A stretch of DNA of 64,000 nucleotides from Yinghuangia soli (GTDB taxonomy: Bacteria > Actinomycetota > Actinomycetes > Streptomycetales > Streptomycetaceae), in NCBI RefSeq assembly GCF_021502675.1, contig NZ_JAKFHA010000012.1, positions 1 to 64,000 on the forward strand, read 5' to 3'. A program made the translations under genes and the position numbers. The notes below the pieces were generated by a model. That model worked only from the letters and a program-made list of their open reading frames with translations. It ran no database searches and was not told where the DNA came from. Positions within the stretch are counted from its first letter, which is position 1. The number at the start of each line of letters is the position of its first letter. Of this stretch, positions 44,317-53,310 are shown one piece after another.

Positions 44317-45576
44317 ATGCGCACGGGGCTGCGGACGCGGAAGCCGATGCGGACGACACGCGGCAGGGCGGCCTTCGCGGCCGCGACGGCACTGGCGACC
44401 CTCGCGCTCGCGGCTCCGGCCCTCGCGACCGGCGCACGCGCCGACGAGGCGGACTGGCACACCTGGCCCCTCGGAGCGCCGCGCGACGACCAGGAACTGC
44501 GCGCGGTGGCCGCGCTCGGGCCGCGGGACGTCTGGGCCGTGGGGTACCGCGGCGAGGCCGCCGACGGACCGCCGCTGGTCCAGCACTTCGACGGGCATGC
44601 GTGGCGTGACATCCCGGTCGAAGTGGCTTCCGGAAACGGCCAGTTCGATGCCGTGGCGCCACTCGCCGCGGACGACGTATGGGCCCTCGGGCACTGGAAC
44701 GAGGCCGCCGCGTCCAACGACCGGGCCTTGGCGGTGCACTTCGACGGGCACACCTGGCGGCAGACGCCGATGCCGCCCGAGCCGCGCAACATGTCGGCTT
44801 ACCCGTTCGGCGCAGCGGCCATCGGGCCGTCCGACGTCTGGGCGGTGGGTGCGCTCGCCGAGGACCGGATCGCCGACCCGCACCCGCTCGCGTACCACTG
44901 GGACGGCACGTCCTGGACCTCGGTCACCACGCCCGACACCGGCGGCAACGCGATCCTGTTCGCCGCCGCGGCCGACGGGGCCGGCGGCGCCTGGGCAGTC
45001 GGCGTCGCCTACACCGGCGGGGTCGGACGCCCGCTCGTGGAGCATTGGGACGGCACCCGGTGGCGCATCGTGGACGTGCCCTTCGACACCGCGCAGGCGC
45101 ACAGCCTCGAAGGCGTCGCGGTGCTCGGTCCGGACGACGCCTGGGCGGTGGGCAGCAGCAGCGGTGCCGACGGGGTGTCGCACCCGACCGCGTACCACTG
45201 GGACGGCACGGCCTGGACACCCGCCGCGATGCCGCCCGTCGAGGCCAACCTGCACGGCGTCTCGGCCGACCCGGTCAGCGGCGTCGTGTGGGCGGCCGGC
45301 ACCCGGCCGGACGAGAAAACCCCCGCGGTCCTGATGCGCTGGGACGGCACCGCATGGGTGCAGGTCCCCGCCGCCGAGGACCCGGACGCGCGCGGCGCCT
45401 CGCTCTTCTCGGTCGCCGCGGTGCCGGGCGCCGACCCGGCACTGCCGTCCGCCTGGGCGGTCGGCTCCACGCTCCCGACCTTCCAAGAGCCCTGGCACGC
45501 GGTCATCGAGGGCTACGGACCGCCCCCGGGCCGGCAGATCGACGACCGCGGCCCGCAGATCGGCCCGCAGCCCTGA
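44317..45576 (+). CDS. Secreted beta-propeller-like protein with DVWAVG repeats
   Basis: A 419-residue protein. A long n-region and hydrophobic core (AAFAAATALATLALAAPALA) form a signal peptide with cleavage near residue 43. The mature part repeats a block of the type DVWAVG...LVxHxDGxxWxxxxxP about six or seven times (DVWAVGYRG, DVWALGHWN, DVWAVGALA, GAWAVGVAY, DAWAVGSSS, VVWAAGTRP, SAWAVGSTL), which predicts a beta-propeller. Such proteins may bind carbohydrate or protein partners outside the cell; no catalytic motif is visible. CAGGAGGAA precedes the ATG and a TAGCGT -10-like box lies near 44280. Confidence 0.82.
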   Translation: MRTGLRTRKPMRTTRGRAAFAAATALATLALAAPALATGARADEADWHTWPLGAPRDDQELRAVAALGPRDVWAVGYRGEAADGPPLVQHFDGHAWRDIPVEVASGNGQFDAVAPLAADDVWALGHWNEAAASNDRALAVHFDGHTWRQTPMPPEPRNMSAYPFGAAAIGPSDVWAVGALAEDRIADPHPLAYHWDGTSWTSVTTPDTGGNAILFAAAADGAGGAWAVGVAYTGGVGRPLVEHWDGTRWRIVDVPFDTAQAHSLEGVAVLGPDDAWAVGSSSGADGVSHPTAYHWDGTAWTPAAMPPVEANLHGVSADPVSGVVWAAGTRPDEKTPAVLMRWDGTAWVQVPAAEDPDARGASLFSVAAVPGADPALPSAWAVGSTLPTFQEPWHAVIEGYGPPPGRQIDDRGPQIGPQP

Positions 45577-45613
45577 CGCGCCCCGCGAGGCGGCCCTGTT
45601 GTCACCCCAGCCG

Positions 45614-46924
45614 TCACCCCGCGGGGGCGAGCCATGCGAGCGCCGCGACCGTCATCGCCGCGACCCCGACGTCCAGCGTCGGCTGCACGACGGGCGCGAA
45701 CAGCGGCGAATGATTGGACGGGATGTCGCGCGCCACGGTGCCGGCCTCGAGCGCGGCGGCGAACTGCTCCCGGTCGGTGCCGCCGAAGAACCAGAAGCAC
45801 AGCGGCGCGCCGGACGCGGTGGCGAAGGTGCCGCAGTCCTCGCTGCCGGTGGCCGGCCCCGGGTCGAAGACCGCCTCGGGGCCGAAGTGCGCGGTCAGCG
45901 CGCCGACCGTGCGGCCGGTCGCGTCCGGGTCGTTGACCAGGACCGGGAACCGGCCGATCGGCGAGATCTCCGGCTCGCGCGGCGCGCCGCTCGCGGCCGC
46001 CTCCGCCTTGACGATGCGTTCGACCGCGGCCAGCACGGTCCCGCGCACCTCGTCGGTGTAGGTGCGGATGTTGAGCTTGAGCTCGGCGTCGTCCGGGATG
46101 ATGTTGTCCTTGGTGCCGGCCCGCATCGAGCCCACGGTCACCACGGCCGTGTCGCCGCCCGCGATCTCGCGGGACACCACCGACTGCAGCCGCACCACCG
46201 TGTGGGCGGCCATCAGCACCGGGTCGATCGCCGTCTCGGGCCGCGAGCCGTGCCCGCCTTTGCCGAACAACTGCACGCGCAGCGCATCCGTGGCCGCCAG
46301 CGCCGGGCCGGGATGGGCGCCGAGCGCGCCGGCCGGGAACGGCCCGACATGCTGGCCCAGGACGACATCGGGCGTGCCGAACCGCGCGAACAGCCGGTCG
46401 TCGACCATGGCCTGCGCGCCCTTGCCGATCTCCTCGGCGGGCTGGAACAGCGCGACGACCGTCCCCGACCACGACGCCCGCGCGTCCGCGAGCAGCCGCA
46501 GCGCACCCAGCAGGCACGTGACGTGCATGTCGTGGCCGCACGCGTGCATGACCGGGACCTGGTGGCCGTCCTGATCGGCGGCGGTCGCGGTCGAGGCGTA
46601 CGGCAGCCCGGTGCGCTCGGCAACCGGCAGCGCGTCGAAGTCGGCGCGCAGGAAGACGCGCGGCCCCTCGCCGTTGGCGAGGACCCCGACCACGCCGGTA
46701 CGCCCGACCCCGGTGGTGACCTCGTAACCAAGGTCCCGCAGCCGCTCGGCGACGATCCCGGAGGTGCGGACCTCGGCGAAGGACAGCTCGGGGTTGCGGT
46801 GCAGGTCCTTGTAGAGGTCCTCGAGATCGCCGCGCTGCGCGGGATGCCCGTCCAGTGCCTGCCGGATCACGTCGGCGGTGGCCGCCCCGTCCGCCGGGCC
46901 GGTGTCTGCGTGTGCGTCGTGCAT
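45614..46924 (-). CDS. M20 family amidohydrolase/peptidase
   Basis: A 436-residue metallo-amidohydrolase of the M20D group (hippurate hydrolase, indole-acetyl-amino acid hydrolase type). Metal-site motifs are LRADFDALPV, HACGHDMHV, FQPAEEIGKGA and a C-terminal SNHSPLF; the dimerisation domain contains GKGGHGSRPETAIDP. It cleaves an N-acyl amino acid or similar amide in the cytoplasm. GGAGG lies 6 nt before ATG 46924. It is divergent from the crotonase gene. Confidence 0.93.
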   Translation of the reverse strand: MHDAHADTGPADGAATADVIRQALDGHPAQRGDLEDLYKDLHRNPELSFAEVRTSGIVAERLRDLGYEVTTGVGRTGVVGVLANGEGPRVFLRADFDALPVAERTGLPYASTATAADQDGHQVPVMHACGHDMHVTCLLGALRLLADARASWSGTVVALFQPAEEIGKGAQAMVDDRLFARFGTPDVVLGQHVGPFPAGALGAHPGPALAATDALRVQLFGKGGHGSRPETAIDPVLMAAHTVVRLQSVVSREIAGGDTAVVTVGSMRAGTKDNIIPDDAELKLNIRTYTDEVRGTVLAAVERIVKAEAAASGAPREPEISPIGRFPVLVNDPDATGRTVGALTAHFGPEAVFDPGPATGSEDCGTFATASGAPLCFWFFGGTDREQFAAALEAGTVARDIPSNHSPLFAPVVQPTLDVGVAAMTVAALAWLAPAG

Positions 46925-47005
46925 CGTGGCCTCCTGCCCGTGCGCCCGCCGCACGGCTTCAGGACGGATGCCACGAATCGTCCGGATCATGCACGCCCCC
47001 GAAGA

Positions 47006-47022
47006 AGTTGACGTGATCAAGT
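47006..47022. promoter_or_regulatory. Operator-like imperfect palindrome between M20 hydrolase and crotonase
   Basis: AGTTGA-N5-TCAAGT is symmetric except for one base pair per arm. It lies 33 bp before the crotonase start, just upstream of a TAGTCT -10-like hexamer (47022-47027). Confidence 0.35.
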
Positions 47023-47054
47023 AGTCTGACCGGCGACGAGAGGCGGCAACAGGT

Positions 47055-47813
47055 ATGGCGACGGAACTGGTCACGTACGAGCGGCACGGGCACGTCCTGG
47101 TCATCGCGCTGCGCCGCGAGGACAAGCGCAACGCGATCGACCAGGAGCTGAGCGACGGCATCGAGGCCGGCCTCGACCTCCTGGAGGACGACCCCGACCT
47201 GTGGGCCGGCATCCTGACCGGCACGGCCACGGTGTTCTCGGCCGGCACCGACCTGTCCGCCGGCTACGCGCCCAAGACCGAACGCGGCGGTCAGTACGGC
47301 ATCATCCGGCGCCCGCGCACCAAGCCGCTCATCGCCGCGGTCGAAGGCGTCGCGTACGGCGGCGGCTTCGAGATCGTGCTCGCCTGCGACCTGGTCGTCG
47401 CCTCGCGCACCGCCGCCTTCGCGCTGCCCGAGGTGCGCCGCGGGCTGCTCGCCAACTGCGGCGCGATCTTCCGCGCGCCGCGCACTCTGCCGCTCAACGT
47501 GGCCCGCGAAATGCTGGTCACCGGCGACCCCGTGGACGCGGCCCGGCTGCATGCCCTCGGCGTCGTCAACCGCCTCACCGAACCCGGCGAAGCGCTCGCC
47601 CGAGCGCGGGAACTCGCCGAGCGCATCTGCGTCAACTCGCCCACCGCGGTGGCGCAGACCCTGCAGGCCGTCGACCGGGCCACCACGGGCGACGACGAAC
47701 TCGGCTGGCAGGCCACCACCGACGGCTTCGCGGCCATCATGGCCTCCGAGGACGCCAAGGAAGGCATCGCCGCGTTCCTGGAGAAGCGCCCGCCGCAGTG
47801 GACCGGCCGCTGA
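47055..47813 (+). CDS. Enoyl-CoA hydratase/isomerase family protein
   Basis: A 252-residue crotonase-fold protein. The CoA-oxyanion motifs are SAGTDLSAGY and EGVAYGGGFEIVLACDLVVA, followed by FALPEVRRGLLANCGAIFRAPRTLPLNVAREMLVTGDPVDA. The glutamates of true hydratases are partly replaced (PEVRRGL keeps one), so hydratase, isomerase or another acyl-CoA activity is possible. It starts at ATG 47055 with GAGAGGCGG upstream. No other beta-oxidation gene is adjacent. Confidence 0.9.
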   Translation: MATELVTYERHGHVLVIALRREDKRNAIDQELSDGIEAGLDLLEDDPDLWAGILTGTATVFSAGTDLSAGYAPKTERGGQYGIIRRPRTKPLIAAVEGVAYGGGFEIVLACDLVVASRTAAFALPEVRRGLLANCGAIFRAPRTLPLNVAREMLVTGDPVDAARLHALGVVNRLTEPGEALARARELAERICVNSPTAVAQTLQAVDRATTGDDELGWQATTDGFAAIMASEDAKEGIAAFLEKRPPQWTGR

Positions 47814-47881
47814 ACCCGCTCGATATGCAACGGTGACGGCGCGGAGACCTGCGGCCTGCCCGTTCTCCCTACATTGGCGCT

Positions 47882-48625
47882 GTGGAGGAACGACCGCACG
47901 AAGACGAGCGCGTCGGGGATCCGCCCTGGGTCCAAGCGAGTTGCCTGGGCGGGGCCTTCGTGTGGCTCGTCGCGATGGCGGTCGTGGTCGTGCTGTTCTT
48001 CCCCAGCTGCACGTTCGACCCCGGTAAACACCTCAAGTGGTGGGGGTCACCGCCCGGGCCGACCGGGGAGCAAGCCAAGCAGGCCGCCCGTGCGCGCGCG
48101 ATCGCATCGGCGCACGAGCAGGCCGTCCGGGCCATGGAGATGCGGCTGCCGCCGGTCGACCCGGTCACGTGGACGGCCTATCGCCTGGACAGCCGCACCG
48201 GCGAGGTGTGCGCCTACGACCTGCCGTTTCCCGCGGACCGGAAGACCCCCGGTGTTCCGGCAGCCTGCATCCGGGTGACCACGGTCCACATCATCGGCAG
48301 GTCCGGGGCCGACGCGCACGGGATCACGGCGATGGCCGCCGACGTGCTCGCCGCGGTCGAGATGCCGGAGATCGCGACGACCACCGAGATCGCCATCGCG
48401 CCCGGGCACTCGCTGCCGGAAGTGGCTCCGGCAGCGTACTTCCCGGACGGAACCGGGGAGTTGACGAAGCAGTACTCCTCGCTGCCGGTACTCGGCACCG
48501 CACGCCCCGAGCCGCTCCCGCTGCCCCGGCTCGAGGATGGCGGTCTCCTCGTCCGGATCATCCTGCGCGCCGAGTACCCGCTCACCGTCGCCGACCCGCG
48601 CTCAAAGGCCACCCCCGCACCCTGA
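47882..48625 (+). CDS. Unknown membrane-anchored protein
   Basis: A 247-residue protein with one membrane segment (about 24-42, GGAFVWLVAMAVVVVLFFP) and an outer domain starting at SCTFDPGKHLKWWG; a lipobox is not convincing. No recognised domain. The start GTG 47882 has no ribosome site; a TACATT -10-like hexamer at 47870-47875 ends 6 bp before it, so the message is probably leaderless. It converges with the esterase gene at 48825 after 199 bp that hold no clear feature. Confidence 0.6.
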   Translation: MEERPHEDERVGDPPWVQASCLGGAFVWLVAMAVVVVLFFPSCTFDPGKHLKWWGSPPGPTGEQAKQAARARAIASAHEQAVRAMEMRLPPVDPVTWTAYRLDSRTGEVCAYDLPFPADRKTPGVPAACIRVTTVHIIGRSGADAHGITAMAADVLAAVEMPEIATTTEIAIAPGHSLPEVAPAAYFPDGTGELTKQYSSLPVLGTARPEPLPLPRLEDGGLLVRIILRAEYPLTVADPRSKATPAP

Positions 48626-48824
48626 ACCGCCCGGCGGTCACGCCGAGCCGATCCGGCCCGCGCGCACGAATGCCCGATCCCTGACGTCCACCGCATTACG
48701 CGGCCCCGACGACCCGAGCGGGGTTCGGGCGTGCCGACCTGCGGACGGGCCGGTCCCGCCCGCCGTGGCCCGGGTGCGGGTCTGCGGCGGACGGGACTGT
48801 GGAGGGTCACAACGCCCGGGGGCG

Positions 48825-49718
48825 TCAGCTCATGGACTCCTGGATGATGCGGGCGTAGTTCCATTCGCCGCGCTCGTTCGGGTGCAGCGGGGCGGCCAGG
48901 TTGGTGGGGACGTAGCCCTCGACCCAGCGGTCGGACGGCGCCCGGCAGGCGTCGTGGCCCAGACTCGGGGTGCGGACGTCGACATACTCGGCGCCGTGCG
49001 CGGCGGCCTGGGCGGCGATCACGCCGTTGAGCCGGTCCACGTTGCCCTGCAGGTAGTTGGCATCGGTGTTGAGGATCGGCTGGATCGGCCAGCAGCCGCC
49101 GGCCTTGATGTAGAGGCCGTAGCCGGTGACGACCACGCGCGCGTTGGGGGCCTTGGCGTGGATGCCGTCCAGCACCGCGGCGAGCTTCGGGCCGACCGCG
49201 TCCACACGCTGCGCGACCTGGTCGACGCCGCCCGCGGTGAACCTGCTCTTGCAGGTCGCGGCGAACGGGTTGAGCTGCATGCAGTCGTTGGCGATGCCGA
49301 CCAGCCCGGCGTCGTTGCCGCCGATGGTCAGGGTCACCAGGGTCGTGTCGGTGCCCAGCGCGTCGAACTGCGGGGGAGCTTCGCCCATGTCGACGTCGAG
49401 GAGCGAGAGCGGCTGCGGCGAGGTCATGTCCTTGGTGTCCGCGCCGCTGCAGGTGACGTCGCGGAGCTCGTCCACGCCCAGCCGCTCGGCGAGTTCGTGC
49501 GGGTAGTTGTTGGTCGAGCGGGCGCAGGCCACGGGCCCGGTGATCGGCAGGATCAGCGGGCCGGACGCCATCGAGTCGCCCAGCGCGACATAGACCTGGC
49601 GCGGCTCGGCGGCGGTCGAGGTGCCCGCTTGGGTGCCGAAGACGAGACCGAGCAGCGCGGCGGCCGCCAGGACGCCGCGGCCGATACGCCGGAACCCTGG
49701 CCGGTGCGAGGACTTCAC
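48825..49718 (-). CDS. Secreted SGNH/GDSL esterase
   Basis: A 297-residue protein with a signal peptide (FRRIGRGVLAAAALLGLVFGTQAGTSTAAE). SGNH blocks are visible: ALGDSMASG (nucleophile Ser), TIGGNDAG and the C-terminal LHPNERG with the catalytic His. Several cysteines (VACARS, VTCSG, NDCMQ, ATCKS, GGCWP, DACRA) suggest disulfides, as in Streptomyces extracellular lipases. GTG 49718 has GCAGGAGG upstream; a longer frame adds 15 residues without a better start. It probably hydrolyses extracellular esters. Confidence 0.9.
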   Translation of the reverse strand: MKSSHRPGFRRIGRGVLAAAALLGLVFGTQAGTSTAAEPRQVYVALGDSMASGPLILPITGPVACARSTNNYPHELAERLGVDELRDVTCSGADTKDMTSPQPLSLLDVDMGEAPPQFDALGTDTTLVTLTIGGNDAGLVGIANDCMQLNPFAATCKSRFTAGGVDQVAQRVDAVGPKLAAVLDGIHAKAPNARVVVTGYGLYIKAGGCWPIQPILNTDANYLQGNVDRLNGVIAAQAAAHGAEYVDVRTPSLGHDACRAPSDRWVEGYVPTNLAAPLHPNERGEWNYARIIQESMS

Positions 49719-49913
49719 ATTGCCTCCTGCGGTGTGGCGGGTCAGCGAATTGCGCTGTCGCACATCATGGCGGCTCGTGATCCCCGGCTTAACTGGCCGG
49801 TAACGTAGAGTTCGGCAGCCTGCTTTGTGACCGGTGACAAGCGAACCGCCCTGGCGCTTCGCAGAGTTGCCGAAGCATCAGGGCGGCATGTCCGCGGCGC
49901 GCGAACGCCGGAG

Positions 49914-49942
49914 CCCCGGGCGGCGGGTACGCCGGCCCGGGG
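49914..49942 (-). terminator. Hairpin after the LVIVD-repeat gene
   Basis: A 12-bp stem with one bulged G (49914-49925 with 49930-49942) and a GGTA loop lies 28 bp beyond the minus-strand stop at 49970. Confidence 0.65.
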
Positions 49943-49969
49943 CCCCGGTTCTCCGAACAGCCGCAGGGG

Positions 49970-51820
49970 TCAGAACTGGCTGTTGCGGAAGGGCTGTTCC
50001 GGTCGGCCGAGGTTGGGCTTGCCGAGCACGTCACGCGACGAAAGCGCGTAGATGCCGTGGTTGGTGAACACCCAGACGATGTTCCGGTCCCACTCCGTGT
50101 AGACGCCGTGCGTCTGGTTGCCCTTGGCCCAGTCCGGGAACGATCCGTCCTCGCTGGGCCAGTCCTGGGTCTTCGTGCCGTACGCCTTCGGCACGAAGTA
50201 CGCCTCGATCTCCGGGCGGGCCGGGTTCTTCACGTCGAAGAACTGCGCGCCCGCGTTGTAGAACCCGTAGACCAGGGTGCCGTTGTCCGGCTTGCCGGGG
50301 TTCGTGTAGTACCCGGTGCGCTTCGGCCCGAAGCTGCCGCGCCGCTGGCAGTAGTCGGTGATGCCGGACGTCTTCGGCGGGGTCGGCCGCGGAAGCTGCC
50401 CGACCACGCGCGGCTTGGCGGGGTCGCGCGCGTCGATCTGCCAGATCGGCTTGTACGGCTCGTAGCAGTCCTCGGTCAGCGGGTAGCCGGACACGTAGAT
50501 CATGCCGGTCTTCTCGTACTGCGACACGTCGATGTTGTCGCCCTCGGTGCCGGCCACCGACGGCGGCAGGTCGAGGTGGCTGACCTGCTTCATGTCCGCC
50601 GGGTTCGAGATGTCCAGCACGGTCAGGCCGAAGCCGCCCTGGATCGCGAAGCCGTACTTGCCGCCCTGCTCCACCGGCTTGGGGATGAACAGCGGCATGC
50701 GCGCGCCCATCCAGCTGGTGCGGTTGCCGCAGCGCGGGTTCTTCGCGTACGCGGCCTCCTCACCCTTGACCTGGCCTTCGAGGTGCCAGGTGTCGAGCAG
50801 CTTGGGCTTGGCCGGGTCCGACATGTCCCACGACTGGTAGCCGGCCGAGTGCAGGTTGGTCGGGTACTCGGTGTTGGCGTAGGTGTCGTTCGGTGCGACG
50901 GCGATGAACAGGTACTTGCCGCCGTCCCAGTAGGGCACGTCCAGCGAGCCGGAACCCTGCTGCGGGTTGGCCAGGTCGCTGTTGAGCGGGTCGGCCTGCG
51001 TGGAGTCCGTGCTGACTGTGGACAGCAGCTGCCAGTCCTTCTTGGTCGGGCCGTTCAGCTTGAAGACCTTGAAGCCCTTCAGGCCCTTCTTGGCGCGGAC
51101 CGCGGCGACGCCGGCCGGGTTGTCGAACTTGTCCTGGCCGGGCTCGGGGTGCAGCTCGGAGATCTGCCGCTTGTCCTCGAACGACATGACCATGACGTAC
51201 GAGTTGAGCTTCGCGCTCCACTGGATCGTGGTGGCGCCCCAGTAGTCGTACGCCGCCCACGAGCCGTTGGCCTTGGACTCGTCGCCGTCCACGTCGTTGC
51301 GGCTCATGCGCTCGACGACCTGGACGTTCTTGACGTCGGTGATGTCGTAGACGCGGCCCTCGGACCGGTCGTACTGGAACATGTACCGGCGGCCGCCGAA
51401 GTCGACGATGTTCTGCCACGTGTGGAAGAAGTCCGGCGTGAAGGCCTCGCCTTCGTAAGCCGCTTCGATCTTGACGTTCTTGCTGTACGACCGGGTGTCG
51501 TAGTCGTCCATGCGGCCCGGGAACGGGTGCGGGTTCTCCTCGTCGACCGGGGTCGAGGCGGGGTGCAGGAAGCTGCCGTCGAGCTGCATGCCGTAGCTGC
51601 CGGGGTCGGCGGCCTGCGGACGGCTGTTGTCGCACACGAACGGGATGTTCGGGTCGTTGGCGGCGCTGCCCGGTGTGGCGGCCGCTGGGGCGGCGTCCGC
51701 GGCCGAGCCGCCGGTCGGGGCGAGCAGCGCGGCCGTGGTGGCGGTGGCCACGGCCGCGGCCACGAACGCCCCGGATCTGCGGGACAGCGGGATGCCGGGG
51801 ATGGTGCGGGGGACGCGCAT
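49970..51820 (-). CDS. Secreted LVIVD-repeat protein
   Basis: A 616-residue protein with a signal peptide (RRSGAFVAAAVATATTAALLAPTGGSAADAA). The mature part holds LVIVD-type beta-propeller blades such as LTVLDISNPADMKQVSHL, SWDMSDPAKPKLLDTW, WQIDARDPAKPRVVGQL and FFDVKNPARPEIEAYF. These repeats are common in large actinobacterial surface proteins of unknown role. The Arg pair in SRRSG hints at possible Tat export. AAGGAC precedes ATG 51820. The downstream hairpin ends the transcript. Confidence 0.85.
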   Translation of the reverse strand: MRVPRTIPGIPLSRRSGAFVAAAVATATTAALLAPTGGSAADAAPAAATPGSAANDPNIPFVCDNSRPQAADPGSYGMQLDGSFLHPASTPVDEENPHPFPGRMDDYDTRSYSKNVKIEAAYEGEAFTPDFFHTWQNIVDFGGRRYMFQYDRSEGRVYDITDVKNVQVVERMSRNDVDGDESKANGSWAAYDYWGATTIQWSAKLNSYVMVMSFEDKRQISELHPEPGQDKFDNPAGVAAVRAKKGLKGFKVFKLNGPTKKDWQLLSTVSTDSTQADPLNSDLANPQQGSGSLDVPYWDGGKYLFIAVAPNDTYANTEYPTNLHSAGYQSWDMSDPAKPKLLDTWHLEGQVKGEEAAYAKNPRCGNRTSWMGARMPLFIPKPVEQGGKYGFAIQGGFGLTVLDISNPADMKQVSHLDLPPSVAGTEGDNIDVSQYEKTGMIYVSGYPLTEDCYEPYKPIWQIDARDPAKPRVVGQLPRPTPPKTSGITDYCQRRGSFGPKRTGYYTNPGKPDNGTLVYGFYNAGAQFFDVKNPARPEIEAYFVPKAYGTKTQDWPSEDGSFPDWAKGNQTHGVYTEWDRNIVWVFTNHGIYALSSRDVLGKPNLGRPEQPFRNSQF

Positions 51821-51970
51821 AAGGACGGGTCCTTCCGTCGCGGGACTCCTAGGGGACATGTGCGGTGGTGCAGACCTGCGGTCGTGCGCGGCATGTTGCG
51901 CTCACCTGGCAGGTACGAACTCGGGGGAATGCCGCGTATCTGGAGGAATTGCAGGAATGTGGGGTGTGTT

Positions 51971-52018
51971 CGGCTCGGGGATCGGCCGGTCGGCGGTGCC
52001 GGACCGATCCCCGAGCCG
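51971..52018 (-). terminator. Terminator of the kynurenine catabolic operon
   Basis: A perfect 15-bp inverted repeat (51971-51985 with 52004-52018) with an 18-nt loop lies 30 bp beyond the kynU stop, at the end of the nine-gene minus-strand operon. Confidence 0.75.
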
Positions 52019-52047
52019 GGTCCGAGGGGCCGGGTGGGAAGGCCCGG

Positions 52048-53310
52048 TCAGGTGACCGCGGAGCGGACGGCGAACCTCTCGTCGGTGTACTCGCCGGTGG
52101 CGGTGATCTCGCGCAGCGCCTCGACCGCCGCGAACACGTCGCGGTGCGTCACGTACAGCGCGTTGAACCCGAAGCGCAGGATGTCCGGCGCCCGCATGTC
52201 GCCGATGAACCCGCGTTCGATGTGCGCCTGCACGATCGGGTACGCGTGCTCGTGCCGCAGCGAGACCTGGCTGCCCCGGCGTTCCGGTTCGCGGGGCGTG
52301 GCGACCGTGAAGCCGAGGCCGTCCAGCATCGCGTCCGCGCAGTCCAGGAAAAGCCCGGTCAGGGACAGGGACTTCGCCCGCAGCGCGGCCATGTCCACGC
52401 CGTCGAAGGCGGTGAGGGCCGCCTCCAACGCGAGCATCGACAGCAGCGGCGGCGTACCGATCCGGGCCCGCGCGATGCCCGGGGCCGGCGCGTACGTCGA
52501 CTGCATCGCGAACGGCTCGGCATGCCCATGCCAGCCGGTCACGGCGTGGTCGAACGCGTCCTGGTGGCGCTCCGCGACGTAGATGAACGCGGGCGCTCCG
52601 GGCCCGCCGGACAGGTATTTGTAGCCGCAGCCGACCGCGAGGTCCGCGCCGATCGCGTCGAGGCCGACCGGCAGCGCGCCGGCTGCGTGGCACAGGTCCC
52701 ACAGGAACAGCGCCCCGACCTCGTGCGCCGCCGCGGTGAGCGCCGCCATGTCGGCGAGTTCGCCGGTGCGGTAGTCCACCGGGCCGTACGCGGCGACCGC
52801 CACCCGGTGGCCCTCCGCGGCCAGCACGTCGGCCAGTTCGCCGACCGGCACGCGGCGCACGGTCAGCCCCAGCATGCGGGCCACCGAGTCGGCGATGTAC
52901 TGGTCGGTGGGGAAGTGGTCCGGGTCGGTCAGCAGCACCTGCCGGTCCGGGCGCAGCCGGGCGGCCGCGGTCAGCGCGTTGAACAACTGCACGCTGGTCG
53001 AGTCCCCGCACGCCACCTGGCCGGGCGCGGCGCCGATCAGCCGGCCGATGGTGTCGCCGATCCGCAGCGGCGCACCCCACCAGTCGTTGTCGTTCCACGA
53101 CCGGATCAGGTCGGTGCCCCACTGGCGGCGCACCGCGTCCTCGACCGCCGCGGGCACGGCGGCCGGCAGCGCGCCGAGCGAGTTGCCGTCCAGGTAGACG
53201 ACGCCCTTCGGGAGCAGGAAGCGGTCGCGCAGCGCGGCCAGTCCGTCGGCCGCGTCCAGCGCCTCGGCGCGGGCCGCGAGGGCGGCGGGCCCGGTTTCGG
53301 TGACGGTCAC
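52048..53310 (-). CDS. kynU: Kynureninase
   Basis: A 420-residue PLP enzyme of kynureninase type and length. [64 protein letters not shown] and the PLP lysine in [19 protein letters not shown] are diagnostic. It splits 3-hydroxykynurenine (or kynurenine) into 3-hydroxyanthranilate (or anthranilate) and alanine. It is the last gene of the operon; its GTG overlaps the aldolase stop (GTGA at 53307-53310). Since the operon encodes breakdown of 3-hydroxyanthranilate, 3-hydroxykynurenine is the likely substrate. Confidence 0.96.
   Translation of the reverse strand: MTVTETGPAALAARAEALDAADGLAALRDRFLLPKGVVYLDGNSLGALPAAVPAAVEDAVRRQWGTDLIRSWNDNDWWGAPLRIGDTIGRLIGAAPGQVACGDSTSVQLFNALTAAARLRPDRQVLLTDPDHFPTDQYIADSVARMLGLTVRRVPVGELADVLAAEGHRVAVAAYGPVDYRTGELADMAALTAAAHEVGALFLWDLCHAAGALPVGLDAIGADLAVGCGYKYLSGGPGAPAFIYVAERHQDAFDHAVTGWHGHAEPFAMQSTYAPAPGIARARIGTPPLLSMLALEAALTAFDGVDMAALRAKSLSLTGLFLDCADAMLDGLGFTVATPREPERRGSQVSLRHEHAYPIVQAHIERGFIGDMRAPDILRFGFNALYVTHRDVFAAVEALREITATGEYTDERFAVRSAVT

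Noticed and set aside
48626-48824. A possible small gene between the membrane protein and the esterase
   Set aside because: No frame with a ribosome site or protein-like composition was seen; it is a convergent intergenic stretch.
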